Part shown: piece by piece, positions 1-7,807 of the stretch | Layout: every line of letters starts with the position of its first letter | Numbering within the stretch: position 1 is the first letter of the stretch | Assembly (NCBI GenBank): GCA_963810195.1 | Contig: CAWEMO010000003.1 | Coordinates: 62,001-126,000, forward strand | Source: Chersky-840 sp963810195 | GTDB taxonomy: Bacteria; Actinomycetota; Acidimicrobiia; Acidimicrobiales; UBA8190 | Direction of reading: 5' to 3' | DNA: 64,000 bases | Translations under genes and position numbers: made by a program | The notes under the pieces: generated by a model | Databases searched by the model: none | The model's input: the letters and a program-made list of their open reading frames with translations, nothing else | What the model was told of the DNA's origin: nothing

Positions 1-291
1 GAGTGCCGAGCCGATGCCGAGGTTGCGCCACTGCGGGTGCAACGCCAGGGCCAAGAGATGGGCGTCGGCCCCACACACGCGAGCCACGGCGGCGCCCACC
101 AGCCGCTGCGCAGATACGGCCACCGCCGCAGGCTGATGCTCGTGGAGCGCTTCGATCACATCGCTGCGGCTGTAGGCCGCAGAAGTCGCCGTGCCCGCCA
201 CGTCGATCAGGCGCACGACGTCTTCGAACGGGGCGACCGGATCACGATGATCGATCGATAGAACCCGCCAACCGGTGGTCACGTCCGCCAT
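1..291 (-). CDS. GNAT family N-acetyltransferase, 3' end beyond window
   Basis: This minus-strand frame is open for 97 codons from an ATG at 291 to the window edge. The visible part ends in HPQWRNLGIGSAL, which matches GNAT motif A (acetyl-CoA pyrophosphate loop, R/Q-x-x-G-x-G/A), preceded by a beta-strand-like stretch HLLALALHP. The N-terminal part (VLSIDHRDPVAPFEDVV) has no function that I recognise. The substrate is unknown. A GTG at codon 4 (position 282) has a better-spaced GGGAGA upstream than the ATG and may be the true start. The rest of motif A and motif B lie outside the window. Confidence 0.72.
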   Translation of the reverse strand, partial: MADVTTGWRVLSIDHRDPVAPFEDVVRLIDVAGTATSAAYSRSDVIEALHEHQPAAVAVSAQRLVGAAVARVCGADAHLLALALHPQWRNLGIGSAL

Positions 292-959
292 TCTCCCGCG
301 GTCATGGGCGCTTCGCATGGCCAGGCACGGCCCAGGCAGCAGGGCGTCGGCTCCATGGACGTTCTCAGGTCACCGATTGGCGAATGCCAAAAACGTCTGG
401 CCGGCCCGTCCGCCCCTGCCGGTTATATCGCTCCTGTCGGGTGGACTCCGACGGTGTTTGACCGCACGATAACGCTCGGGACGGCGCCTGCCACACGGTC
501 GCTACCTCTGGTCCCGCCACCCATGGGCTCGTGGGACCGCAGCCGAAGCCGGCGGACACCGGGCCCCAGGATGCGCGAGTGACTCGTAAGCACTTCACCC
601 TCACCTCGACGACGGGCAAGACGTCGGCGCGGGCGGCGGAAGAGGCTACTGCTAGCCCGAACGAGAGGGCCGTAGCCTTCATCGAAGAAATCTCTAACGG
701 CTGCAGGACGCCCACGCCCTAGACATGACGGCGAAGAGCACGGGCCGGTCGGGACCCTGCATCCGACCGGGCGTGGCTAGGTCGACCGACTTACCAAACT
801 GATATCTCGATGGCTCAGGTGTCTGTGGTGCCGAGCGTGGTTAATGCCGAGCGTGCTCCCTCGAGCCTCTGTGCGTTCCAATCGAACGGCCTGTCGCCTC
901 CTTCCGTTCGGTGACTCGGGATGCCGATGCCCTTCTTGGTTGACCCCAAGACAGCACAA
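292..959. other. No convincing gene; holds copy 1 of a 24-bp repeat
   Basis: Several short open frames exist on both strands here, but none has a recognisable motif, a good ribosome site or the third-position GC bias of the neighbours. A weak inverted repeat (CCGGTCGG at about 750 pairing with CCGACCGG at about 770) is present. Positions 790-813 match 15278-15301 at 21 of 24 bases. This looks like intergenic or decayed sequence. Confidence 0.45.
790..813 (+). repeat. 24-bp dispersed repeat, copy 1
   Basis: The block begins CTTACCAAA and contains ATATCT and ends GATGG. It differs from the block at 15278-15301 at three positions. Similarity continues weakly on the left side (a CGACCGAC versus CGGTCGGC stretch). 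Read on the minus strand, both copies can end a frame with Ile-x-Ile-Ser-x-Trp-stop. Confidence 0.55.
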
Positions 960-1233
960 TCATCGCCCGCGCAGCAGGGCCGCGACGACATCGGGGTCGG
1001 CGGATTCCACCTCCAGGACTTTGGTGCGCGTCCTTTCGCCCGTCACGATCCGCACGCCGCGGCACGGTACGCCGAGCGCATCAGCAAGCGCCCTGACGGT
1101 TGCGACGTTCGCCTGGCCGTCAACGGCCCGTGCAGCGACTCGAACGACGAGGACTGGCGGTTCCGAATCGCCCGTATCTGCCGCCCACCTTGGTCGTTGG
1201 AGCTCCCGGAGACACCCGAACGACTATGCGCAT
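960..1233 (-). pseudogene. DUF167 (YggU-type) protein, broken by one frameshift
   Basis: Two overlapping minus frames together give a whole DUF167 protein of about 90 residues. The first starts with ATG at 1233 and reads MRIVVRVSPGAPTTKVGGRY. The second continues as PPVLVVRVAARAVDGQANVA and later IVTGERTRTKVLEVE, ending at TGA 960-962. The join needs one base to be skipped near 1170. Both halves match the family signature (V-x-P-G-A near the start, VDGxAN, then SGExSRxK). The role of DUF167 proteins is unknown. Either the gene is decayed or the base is an assembly error; a programmed shift is unlikely because no slippery site is visible. Confidence 0.75.
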
Positions 1234-1330
1234 CGACCTATGGCCAATCCGATGAGGACGAGGTGCTCAGTTCGTGGCATGGGACTCGCCGGTGAGCCGC
1301 CCATGCTCTCGGGTAATAAGTCGGTGGGAA

Positions 1331-2506
1331 CTATCGGATGCGCTCGATGATCGTGCCCGTGGCCAGTGCACCCCCGCAACACATCGAGACGAGGGCCAGC
1401 GCTTCGTCTCGCCGCTCCAGCTCGTGCAGAGCGGTCGTGATCAGGCGGCTCCCGGTCGCCCCCACCGGATGCCCGAGGGCGATCGCTCCGCCGTTCACGT
1501 TCACCTTGTCGAGATCTGCGTCGTGCACCTTCGCCCAGCTCATGACCACCGACGCGAAGGCTTCGTTCACCTCGAACAGGTCGATGTCACCCATGGTCAT
1601 GCCGGCCTTGTCGAGGACCTTGGAGGTCGCCGCGATCGGTCCGTCAAGGTGGTAGTAGGGGTCCGAGCCCACGAGAACCTCCGCGACGATCCTCGCTCTC
1701 GGCGTGAGGCCTTCGGCGCGGGCCCGATCCTCGGACATCCACAGCACCGCCGCCGCCCCGTCGGAGATCTGCGAAGAGTTCCCGGCGGTGTGCATGCCCT
1801 CGGCGAGGACCGGCTTGAGTCCAGCCAATCCCTCGGCTGTCGTCTCGCGAGGACCTTGATCCTTGCCGACCACGATGCGCTCGCCACCGTGGTCCCCCCG
1901 GGGTCCCTCCTCGCCGACGATCGGTGCCTCGACGGGCACGATCTCGCGCCCGAATCGATCCTCGGCCGCGGCCACGGCGGCCTTGTCTTGCGACGTGAGC
2001 CCGAGCCAATCGACGTCGGCTCGAGTGATCCCATACTTGTCAGCAATCCGCTCTGCCGCGTGGAACTGGTCGGGAAGATCCCAGGGCAGATCGTCTGGGA
2101 TGGCATGGCCGATGTCGCGTCCGACGTTGGCACCCAAGGGGACCCGGCTCATGGCCTCGACGCCGCAGGCGATGCCGACCTCGATGGCACCGACCCCAAT
2201 AAGGTTGTTCATGAAGTGGTTCGCCTGCTGCGACGAGCCGCACTGGCAGTCCACCGTCGTGGCGGCGACCTCGTAGGGGAGGCCCTGGAGGAGCCAGGCC
2301 ATCCTGGTCACGTTGAAGCCCTGCTCGCCGGCCTGGGTCACACACCCGCCGACGACCTGTTCGACGATGGATGGGTCGATGCCGGCTCGTTTGACCACTT
2401 CGACCTGGGCGACACCGAGCAGTTCGGGGGCCGAGAGTCCCGACAGCCATCCGTTGCGCTTGCCGATCGGGGTGCGTACTGCCTCCACGATCACCGGGTT
2501 GGACAT
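1331..2506 (-). CDS. fadA5: Acetyl-CoA C-acyltransferase, FadA5-like thiolase
   Basis: The protein has 391 residues, normal for a degradative thiolase, which cleaves 3-ketoacyl-CoA with CoA to release acetyl-CoA or propionyl-CoA. The nucleophilic Cys lies in VDCQCGSSQQANH near residue 90. The histidine motif is NGGAIALGHPVGATGSR and the second catalytic Cys is in MCCGGALATG near the C-terminus, so the active site is complete. The N-terminus (VIVEAVRTPIGKRNGWLSGL) resembles mycobacterial FadA5, the steroid side-chain thiolase, from memory of that sequence. GAGAGGAGCGGGG precedes the ATG. It stands alone between the DUF167 remnant and arsR. The steroid assignment is inference; a general lipid thiolase is the alternative. 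Confidence 0.85.
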   Translation of the reverse strand: MSNPVIVEAVRTPIGKRNGWLSGLSAPELLGVAQVEVVKRAGIDPSIVEQVVGGCVTQAGEQGFNVTRMAWLLQGLPYEVAATTVDCQCGSSQQANHFMNNLIGVGAIEVGIACGVEAMSRVPLGANVGRDIGHAIPDDLPWDLPDQFHAAERIADKYGITRADVDWLGLTSQDKAAVAAAEDRFGREIVPVEAPIVGEEGPRGDHGGERIVVGKDQGPRETTAEGLAGLKPVLAEGMHTAGNSSQISDGAAAVLWMSEDRARAEGLTPRARIVAEVLVGSDPYYHLDGPIAATSKVLDKAGMTMGDIDLFEVNEAFASVVMSWAKVHDADLDKVNVNGGAIALGHPVGATGSRLITTALHELERRDEALALVSMCCGGALATGTIIERIR

Positions 2507-2663
2507 CCCCGCTCCTCTCGTTGTCTCTTCACTGCTGGGCGCCGTGCGTTCGTTTTTCGCTTGGCGCCTTCCATCCCCGAGCGACCAGGATCCCCCGCTC
2601 CACCAAAACTGCCGTGTACTTCTCGGCTTCTGGCGATCACCTGTACGGATGCTGCGCCATCAC

Positions 2664-3083
2664 TCACCGAGAACCGCCCATCCGCCGCGCCACTCGCTTG
2701 GGCGGGGTGCGCGGTTGCGATCCGGGCTCGTCGGTCGCTTCCATCTGTTCTAGGAGGAGCTGGGATTCGGCTAGTGACGACGAGATGATGCGCTTGGCGA
2801 CATCGAGCAGCTCGAAGAGCTTGGGGTCTCCCACCGAGTAGTACACGTTGGCACCGACCTTGCGTGACTGGATGATGCCGGCCCTCCGCATCACGCCGAG
2901 CTGCTGGGACAGGTGTGAGGCCTCGATGCCGACCTCGGGGATCAGCTCGCTGACCTGTCGCTCTCCTCCCTTGAGGATCTCGAGAACCCGGATCCGTGCT
3001 GGGTGCCCGAGGTTGCGGAAGAACTCAGCTTTGACCTGGTAGATGGGTGCCGTCAGTAGCGAGTCGCTCCCGGCCGTCGTCAT
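2664..3083 (-). CDS. ArsR/SmtB-family regulator, Rv0081-like
   Basis: The protein has 139 residues with a winged helix-turn-helix at about 20-95: KAEFFRNLGHPARIRVLEIL, then SHLSQQLGVMRRAGII as the recognition helix and VYYSV in the wing. It lacks the ELCVCDL metal site of ArsR/SmtB metal sensors. It closely resembles M. tuberculosis Rv0081, whose gene begins the Rv0081-Rv0087 cluster, the same type of complex encoded next door here. In this window the regulator sits after the large-subunit gene instead of before the small one. The start at 3083 has an excellent GGAGGGAGGG site; longer upstream reading is not supported. An AT-rich block 60 bases upstream suggests its own promoter and probable autoregulation. 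Confidence 0.88.
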   Translation of the reverse strand: MTTAGSDSLLTAPIYQVKAEFFRNLGHPARIRVLEILKGGERQVSELIPEVGIEASHLSQQLGVMRRAGIIQSRKVGANVYYSVGDPKLFELLDVAKRIISSSLAESQLLLEQMEATDEPGSQPRTPPKRVARRMGGSR

Positions 3084-3145
3084 GGCATGTCCCTCCCTCC
3101 CCGCGCACCCCTCGGTCGGGGTGCCGGGGCCCATCCAGTTCGGGC

Positions 3146-3188
3146 GAATATTTGAAAGTCTAACGAATTGATCGAAATTACCAATTAC
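3146..3188 (-). promoter_or_regulatory. AT-rich island, likely promoter/operator of arsR
   Basis: In DNA that is otherwise about 70% GC this 43-base stretch is about two thirds A+T. It contains four loosely repeated GAA-starting octamers (GAATATTT, GAAAGTCT, GAATTGAT, GAAATTAC), roughly one per 8-10 bases. It lies 60-100 bases upstream of the arsR start and 15 bases past the end of the large-subunit gene. Promoter or operator function is inferred from composition and position only. Confidence 0.4.
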
Positions 3189-3202
3189 GTGCACCGGGAA
3201 CC

Positions 3203-4738
3203 TCACAAGTCGTTTCCTGCGTAGGAGAGGTTGAAGCTCTTGTTGGCGAGCGGGAAGTCCGGCACGATCGTGTCCGCCAGCGAGACGGGAAGCGCCGGCC
3301 AGTTGAAAAACGAGGGGTCGACCACCTTGACCCTGCTCAAGAGCCCGGCACCGTCCACCTCGACACGGTGCGCGATGGCACCGCGCCACCCCTCGGCGAT
3401 ACCGACACCGCTTCTCGCGCGTGCACCCGCTGGATGCTCCTGGGGCGTTTCCACCACGTCGTCGAGGGTGCCGACGGCCTCGACGTAGTGCGCCAGCAAG
3501 TCCAGCGACGCCCGTACCTCGTCGGCCCGGACCCGAAAGCGCGCCAGCACGTCACCGTCGGCCTGGACCGCAGGCGAGAAACCCTCGAGGAGCGTGGTCG
3601 AGGGGTGGGCGATGCGGGTGTCGAAGTCGAGGCCCGATGCTCGGCCGGCGGGGCCCACGACGCCGAGATCGACGGCGTGCGCACGGTCGAGAACCGCCGC
3701 TCCGCTGAAGCGGTCCATGACGAGCGCGCTCGAGGTCGCCAGGCCGACGAGCTGCTCGAAGCGTTCGCGCATCTCGGCAAGCTGGCCCGGTGTGGGCAGC
3801 GATCGGACACGAGCCCCACCGAGGGTCACGCCGCCGCGCAAGAGGCGATGCCCGGTGGCGTCGCGGTTGAGCCGCAGGAGGTGTTCGCGCAGGTCGAGGG
3901 CCCAGGCCTGGGCCAGGCCGAAGCCGACATCGTTGCACAGCGCGCCGATGTCGGCCACGTGGTTGTAGAGGCGCTCCATTTCGAGCAGCCCGGCGCGGAG
4001 CATGCGGGCGTTCTCGCTCACCGCGAGCTGCCAGGCGTCCTCGGTGGCCTCGCAGTACGCGATCGCATGGCCGACGGCGGTGTCTCCTGAGATGCGCTCG
4101 GCCAGGGCCAGCGCTTGGTGCGGGTCTTGTCCTTGAAAGTGGCGTTCGATGCCTTTGTGGACGAACCAGAGGCGGGCCTTCATGCGAAGGATCGTCTCCC
4201 CCACTACCCAGAAGCGGAAGTGGCCCGGTTCGATGAGGCCGGCGTGGACCGGACCGACCGGGATCTCGTAGACGCCGGTACCCTCGACGGGGACGAAGGG
4301 GTACGACCGCCCGTTGGCAATGAGCGCCGGCATGGCTCCGGCGTCGTGGCGCATCGGATGCCAGCCCTGGGGCCAGTGCTGGTGAAGGACGAGGCGCCGC
4401 GGTTGGGGATGACCGACCAGCACAATGCCGAAGAGATCCTGGATCTCCCGCTCGAACCGGCTGGCCGGAAAGGACAGCGGGGCCAACGTGGGCACCTCGG
4501 GCCGTGCCCGCTCCAGCGGCACGTGGAGCTCGACGCGGCGGTCCGGTGGTCCCGAGGTGAAGAGGTAGACGGCGCGCATCTCGGCTCCGTCGTCGTGACC
4601 CGAGACGAGGGCGAGGCGCATCCCGTCCGCGAAAAGCGCTTGGGCGAAGCTGAACAGGTCGCTCGGCGGCACGCGGCGGACAGAGCGGTGGCGACCCACG
4701 GCCACCAGGTCGCCGGCTCTCGACGTTGTCGGGTTCAC
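3203..4738 (-). CDS. Ehr complex large subunit (HycE/HyfG-like) without Ni-Fe ligands
   Basis: This 511-residue protein joins a NuoC-like N-terminal domain (to about 150, with ASRFEREIQDLFGI) to a NuoD/hydrogenase large-subunit domain (from about 165, GPVHAGLIEPGHFRF). In true [NiFe] hydrogenases four cysteines hold the metal. Here the first pair region reads R-I-S-G-D-T (residues 215-220), giving Ser217 and Thr220. The C-terminal pair reads S-F-N-L-S-Y-A-G (501-508), giving Ser505 and Gly508. It therefore cannot bind Ni-Fe and belongs to the Ehr group. The GTG start at 4738 overlaps the stop of the preceding antiporter gene (GTGA). The ATG at 4810 is rejected because it would run 24 codons into that gene. 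Its redox partner is unknown. Confidence 0.88.
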   Translation of the reverse strand: MNPTTSRAGDLVAVGRHRSVRRVPPSDLFSFAQALFADGMRLALVSGHDDGAEMRAVYLFTSGPPDRRVELHVPLERARPEVPTLAPLSFPASRFEREIQDLFGIVLVGHPQPRRLVLHQHWPQGWHPMRHDAGAMPALIANGRSYPFVPVEGTGVYEIPVGPVHAGLIEPGHFRFWVVGETILRMKARLWFVHKGIERHFQGQDPHQALALAERISGDTAVGHAIAYCEATEDAWQLAVSENARMLRAGLLEMERLYNHVADIGALCNDVGFGLAQAWALDLREHLLRLNRDATGHRLLRGGVTLGGARVRSLPTPGQLAEMRERFEQLVGLATSSALVMDRFSGAAVLDRAHAVDLGVVGPAGRASGLDFDTRIAHPSTTLLEGFSPAVQADGDVLARFRVRADEVRASLDLLAHYVEAVGTLDDVVETPQEHPAGARARSGVGIAEGWRGAIAHRVEVDGAGLLSRVKVVDPSFFNWPALPVSLADTIVPDFPLANKSFNLSYAGNDL

Positions 4739-6192
4739 AGCGCCACCGCGTGGGCTGCTGCCTCGAGCAAGCTCGTCAGCGGCCACGCGAAGACGCCAAT
4801 GGCGGCGCACACTGCCAGCCCCCCAACGAGCGGCGCAAGCGCGAGGCGCGGCGTGGCTTCGGTTCCCGGCGAGTCGCCGGGGCCGAGCAGCATGTGGCGG
4901 GCGTGGCTCGCCACCGCGATGAAGATCACCACCATGGCCACCATGGCGGCCGCGGCGGCCCAGCCCAAGCCGACCTGGAACTCGGCGCGAAACATGCCGA
5001 GCTCGCTGGCGAAGAGGCTAAAGGGCGGGAAGCCCAACAGGGCCAAGAGCCCGACGCCGAAGACGCCGCCGAGGGCGGGGCGTCGGGCCAGCAGGGCCCG
5101 CACCCCGTCGATCTGGCTCGTGTCCTCGGCTGCCATGATCTCGCCCGAGGTGAGGAACAGGACGCTCTTGGCCAGGCCGTGCCCGAGGATGTGTAGCAGG
5201 ACGGCGGCGATGGCGAGCGGGATGCCGGCAGCCGCGCCGAGGGCGATGAGCCCCATGTGCTCGATGCTGTGGTAGGCGAGCATCCGCTTGTAGTCGCGTT
5301 GGGTGAGCAGCAGCGACGCCGCCACGGCGAGCGAGAGCAAGGCCACGATCACGAGCAGCGTGCGGGCGAAGTCGGGCCCGACGCTCAGGTCACAGATGGC
5401 CTTGAAGCGCAAGATGGCGTAGAAGGCGACGGTGAGGAGGACCCCTGACATCAGTGCGGAGATCGGGGCAGGGGCCTGGCTGTGGGCGTCGGGCAGCCAG
5501 CTGTGCATGGGGGCGAGACCCACCTTGGTCCCGTACCCGAGGACGACGAGCGCGAAGGCGAGGCGCATCACCGAGGGATCGAGGTGGCGGGCGTGCGCCA
5601 TGAGCGAGGTCCAGTCGAGGGCGTGGGCCGAGTGGCCCCCGGCGTGGATGGCCGCCAGGTAGACGAGCACGGTCCCTAGGAAGGCGAGCGCGATCCCCAC
5701 CGAGCAGATCACGATGTACTTCCACGAGGCCTCGAGCGAACCTTTGGTCCGGCGGTGGCCGACCAGGAACGTCGTCGCCACGGTGGTCGCCTCCACCCCG
5801 ACCCAGAGCACCCCGAGGTTGGCGGCCAAGACGGCGAGCACCATCATGGCCACGAAGACCTGAACCAAGACGGCGTAGAGCGTGGCTCGCCCCTCGGTGC
5901 AGCGACCCGTCTCGAGCTCGGTGCCGATGGTGCGGACTCCGAGCCAGGAGGCCAGCACAGCGATGGCGCCGATGACCACCACCATGAAGGCGCTCAGGGC
6001 ATCGGCGCGGAGCACCCCGAAGAGCCCGCCGAGGGCGCCGTGGCGGACGACTTGGACCGAGAGCGCGATCCCGAGAGCGAGCGTCGCCGAGTTGGTGCCG
6101 ACCGCCGCCCAGGCTGTCCAGGGCCGCCAGCGGGCGGTCGCGCACACGAGGGCGCCCACGGCGGGCAGCACGAGGATGAGGACCACCAGCAT
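4735..6192 (-). CDS. Ehr complex antiporter-like membrane subunit (HyfF/NuoN-like)
   Basis: The protein has 485 residues and about 13-14 predicted membrane helices, typical of Mrp-antiporter-type subunits of complex I and group 4 hydrogenases. Visible family features are VGVEATTVATTFLVGHRRTK (helix with the conserved Glu), GLAPMHSWLPDAHSQAPAPI (the HSWLPDAHSxAPxPxSAL signature with the proton-path His and Lys nearby) and LAYHSIEHMGLIALG. It probably moves H+ or Na+ across the membrane. The ATG at 6192 shares one base with the stop of the upstream gene. A much longer upstream frame on the same strand is only overlap with that gene. Confidence 0.88.
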   Translation of the reverse strand: MLVVLILVLPAVGALVCATARWRPWTAWAAVGTNSATLALGIALSVQVVRHGALGGLFGVLRADALSAFMVVVIGAIAVLASWLGVRTIGTELETGRCTEGRATLYAVLVQVFVAMMVLAVLAANLGVLWVGVEATTVATTFLVGHRRTKGSLEASWKYIVICSVGIALAFLGTVLVYLAAIHAGGHSAHALDWTSLMAHARHLDPSVMRLAFALVVLGYGTKVGLAPMHSWLPDAHSQAPAPISALMSGVLLTVAFYAILRFKAICDLSVGPDFARTLLVIVALLSLAVAASLLLTQRDYKRMLAYHSIEHMGLIALGAAAGIPLAIAAVLLHILGHGLAKSVLFLTSGEIMAAEDTSQIDGVRALLARRPALGGVFGVGLLALLGFPPFSLFASELGMFRAEFQVGLGWAAAAAMVAMVVIFIAVASHARHMLLGPGDSPGTEATPRLALAPLVGGLAVCAAIGVFAWPLTSLLEAAAHAVAL

Positions 6193-6851
6193 CAGTCGTG
6201 CAGCTCCTGGAGCTCGTCCAGGTCGATCTCGCCGAACTCGTGGTGCAGACGCTGGGCCAGCACCATGAGGACCACGACACCCAAGAGGACGTCGAGGGTG
6301 ACGCCGAGCTCGATCAGGAAGGGCACCCCCGCGGTGACCAGGAACGCCACCAGCGCGATGCCGTTGTCGACGAGCAACAGCCCCACGATCTGAAAGATCG
6401 GCCGACGGCGGGCCACCAGCACGAAGAATCCGATGAGCAAGGTGGCAAAGCCCACCGGAACGAGCGATCCCGGTGTGCCAGCGACCACGTGCGAGAGCAC
6501 GTGGGTGGAGGCGAAGGCGAGCAGGATCAAGGCGGCGGAGACGACGAGCGAGGCGGGGACGTTCACCAGCGGGCGTCGCTCGCGCTCGGTCGCGTCGCCC
6601 GACCCGATACGGCGCAGCAGCGTCGGGATGAGCACCGCCTTGATCCCCACCACGACCGCGGCCGTGGCGACGAGACCGACGTCGTGGACGTGGGCGCCCA
6701 AGGTGGCGGCCACCGCCCCGAGGGCGAGCCCCTGGACCGCCAGCACCCGCACCACGGCGCGGACCGAGGTGAGCCACAGGACGGCCACGGCGCAGACCAG
6801 CACCGCCCCGACGAAGAGGGTGAGCGAGGAGTCGAAGGTCTGGACGCTCAC
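6192..6851 (-). CDS. Ehr complex membrane subunit (HyfE-like)
   Basis: The protein has 219 residues and about 6-7 hydrophobic helices, resembling HyfE, which combines features of NuoK (residues 140-190, GLLLVDNGIALVAFLV) with an N-terminal extension. The conserved small-residue and acidic pattern LVDNGIAL matches the NuoK-like core. It ends in a charged tail (EIDLDELQELHD). The GTG start overlaps the stop of the NuoH-like gene (GTGA), so translation is coupled. Mycobacterial Rv0085 (hycP) occupies the same position in its cluster. Confidence 0.85.
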   Translation of the reverse strand: MSVQTFDSSLTLFVGAVLVCAVAVLWLTSVRAVVRVLAVQGLALGAVAATLGAHVHDVGLVATAAVVVGIKAVLIPTLLRRIGSGDATERERRPLVNVPASLVVSAALILLAFASTHVLSHVVAGTPGSLVPVGFATLLIGFFVLVARRRPIFQIVGLLLVDNGIALVAFLVTAGVPFLIELGVTLDVLLGVVVLMVLAQRLHHEFGEIDLDELQELHD

Positions 6852-7807
6852 GCGATGGCCACCGAGATCACCGCCAGCACCGAGAGGACGAAGGCGCCGG
6901 CCATCAGCTCGGGCACCCGAAAGAGACGCAGCTTGGCCACGAGCACCTCGGCCGCGGCCAGCGCCACGCCCAGCGCGGCGACCTTGGCGCCGACCGCCAC
7001 CAGCCCGAGGGCGAGGTGCCCCGGGCCCGGGGCGGTGGCGATCCCCCAGGGGACGAAGAGGACGGCGAGCAGCGCCACCAGGAACCCGAGGCGCATGGCC
7101 TCGGCCAGCTTGACCAGGGCGAGGTCGGGACCGGCGTATTCGAGGACCATGGCCTCGTGGATCATCGTCAGCTCGAGATGGGTGCTCGGGTTGTCAACGG
7201 GCAGGCGCCCGCACTCGGCCACGATCACGATCACGAGGGCCACCACGGCCAACAGGCGCTGGGGGCTGGCCAGCCAGGCCGGATGGGCCAGGGAACGAGT
7301 GACGATGGTGGGTAGGTTCGACGAGCGGGCCGGGATCGACAGCGCCAGGATGGCCACCAAGAGAGCGGGTTCGCTGAGCGCCCCGATGGTCATGGCCCGG
7401 CTCGCTCCCATGCCGCCGAAGGCGGTCCCCGTGTCGAGGGCGCCGAGGGCGAGGGCCACCGAGCCCAAGAGCAGCAGGAACACCATCGCGAACAGGTCGG
7501 CCGACCAGCCGAACGCGGGGGCGGTGCCGAGGAGGGGCGTGATGGCCGCCGCCACCGCCACCGATCCCACCAGCACGAGGGGGGCCGCCGAGAACACCCA
7601 GCTGGCCCCCTCCGGGTGGGTGCGCTCCTTGCGTATGAGCTTGCGCAGGTCAAGCAGCGGCTGGCGAATGGGCGGGCCGGCTCGACCTTCGAGGCGGCAG
7701 CGGACCTTGCGCATGAGGCCCACGAGGAGCGGGCCGCCCACGACCACGGCGACTACCTGGAGCGCGGCCACGGCGACGACAGAGGTGAGGGGCCAGTGCG
7801 CGCTCAT
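6848..7807 (-). CDS. Ehr complex membrane subunit (HyfC/HycD, NuoH-like)
   Basis: This 319-residue, eight-helix protein is of the NuoH/HycD type. The cytoplasmic loop motif GRAGPPIRQPLLDLRKLIRKE is the quinone-module signature (GPxxxQPxxDxxKL), and later acidic loop residues appear in ECGRLPVDNPSTHLELTMIHEAMVLEY. NuoH-type subunits anchor the peripheral arm to the antiporter subunits. The start at 7807 overlaps the previous stop as ATGA. The frame can be extended upstream but only by overlapping the HyfB-like gene. Confidence 0.9.
   Translation of the reverse strand: MSAHWPLTSVVAVAALQVVAVVVGGPLLVGLMRKVRCRLEGRAGPPIRQPLLDLRKLIRKERTHPEGASWVFSAAPLVLVGSVAVAAAITPLLGTAPAFGWSADLFAMVFLLLLGSVALALGALDTGTAFGGMGASRAMTIGALSEPALLVAILALSIPARSSNLPTIVTRSLAHPAWLASPQRLLAVVALVIVIVAECGRLPVDNPSTHLELTMIHEAMVLEYAGPDLALVKLAEAMRLGFLVALLAVLFVPWGIATAPGPGHLALGLVAVGAKVAALGVALAAAEVLVAKLRLFRVPELMAGAFVLSVLAVISVAIA

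Noticed and set aside
1274..2788. A 504-codon plus-strand frame opposite the thiolase
   Set aside because: The minus strand encodes a complete thiolase with all active-site motifs. The plus frame has no motif.
4115..5275. Long plus-strand frames opposite the Ehr genes
   Set aside because: They are charged, His/Glu/Gly-rich antisense shadows typical of high-GC DNA, lying opposite well-supported membrane-protein genes.
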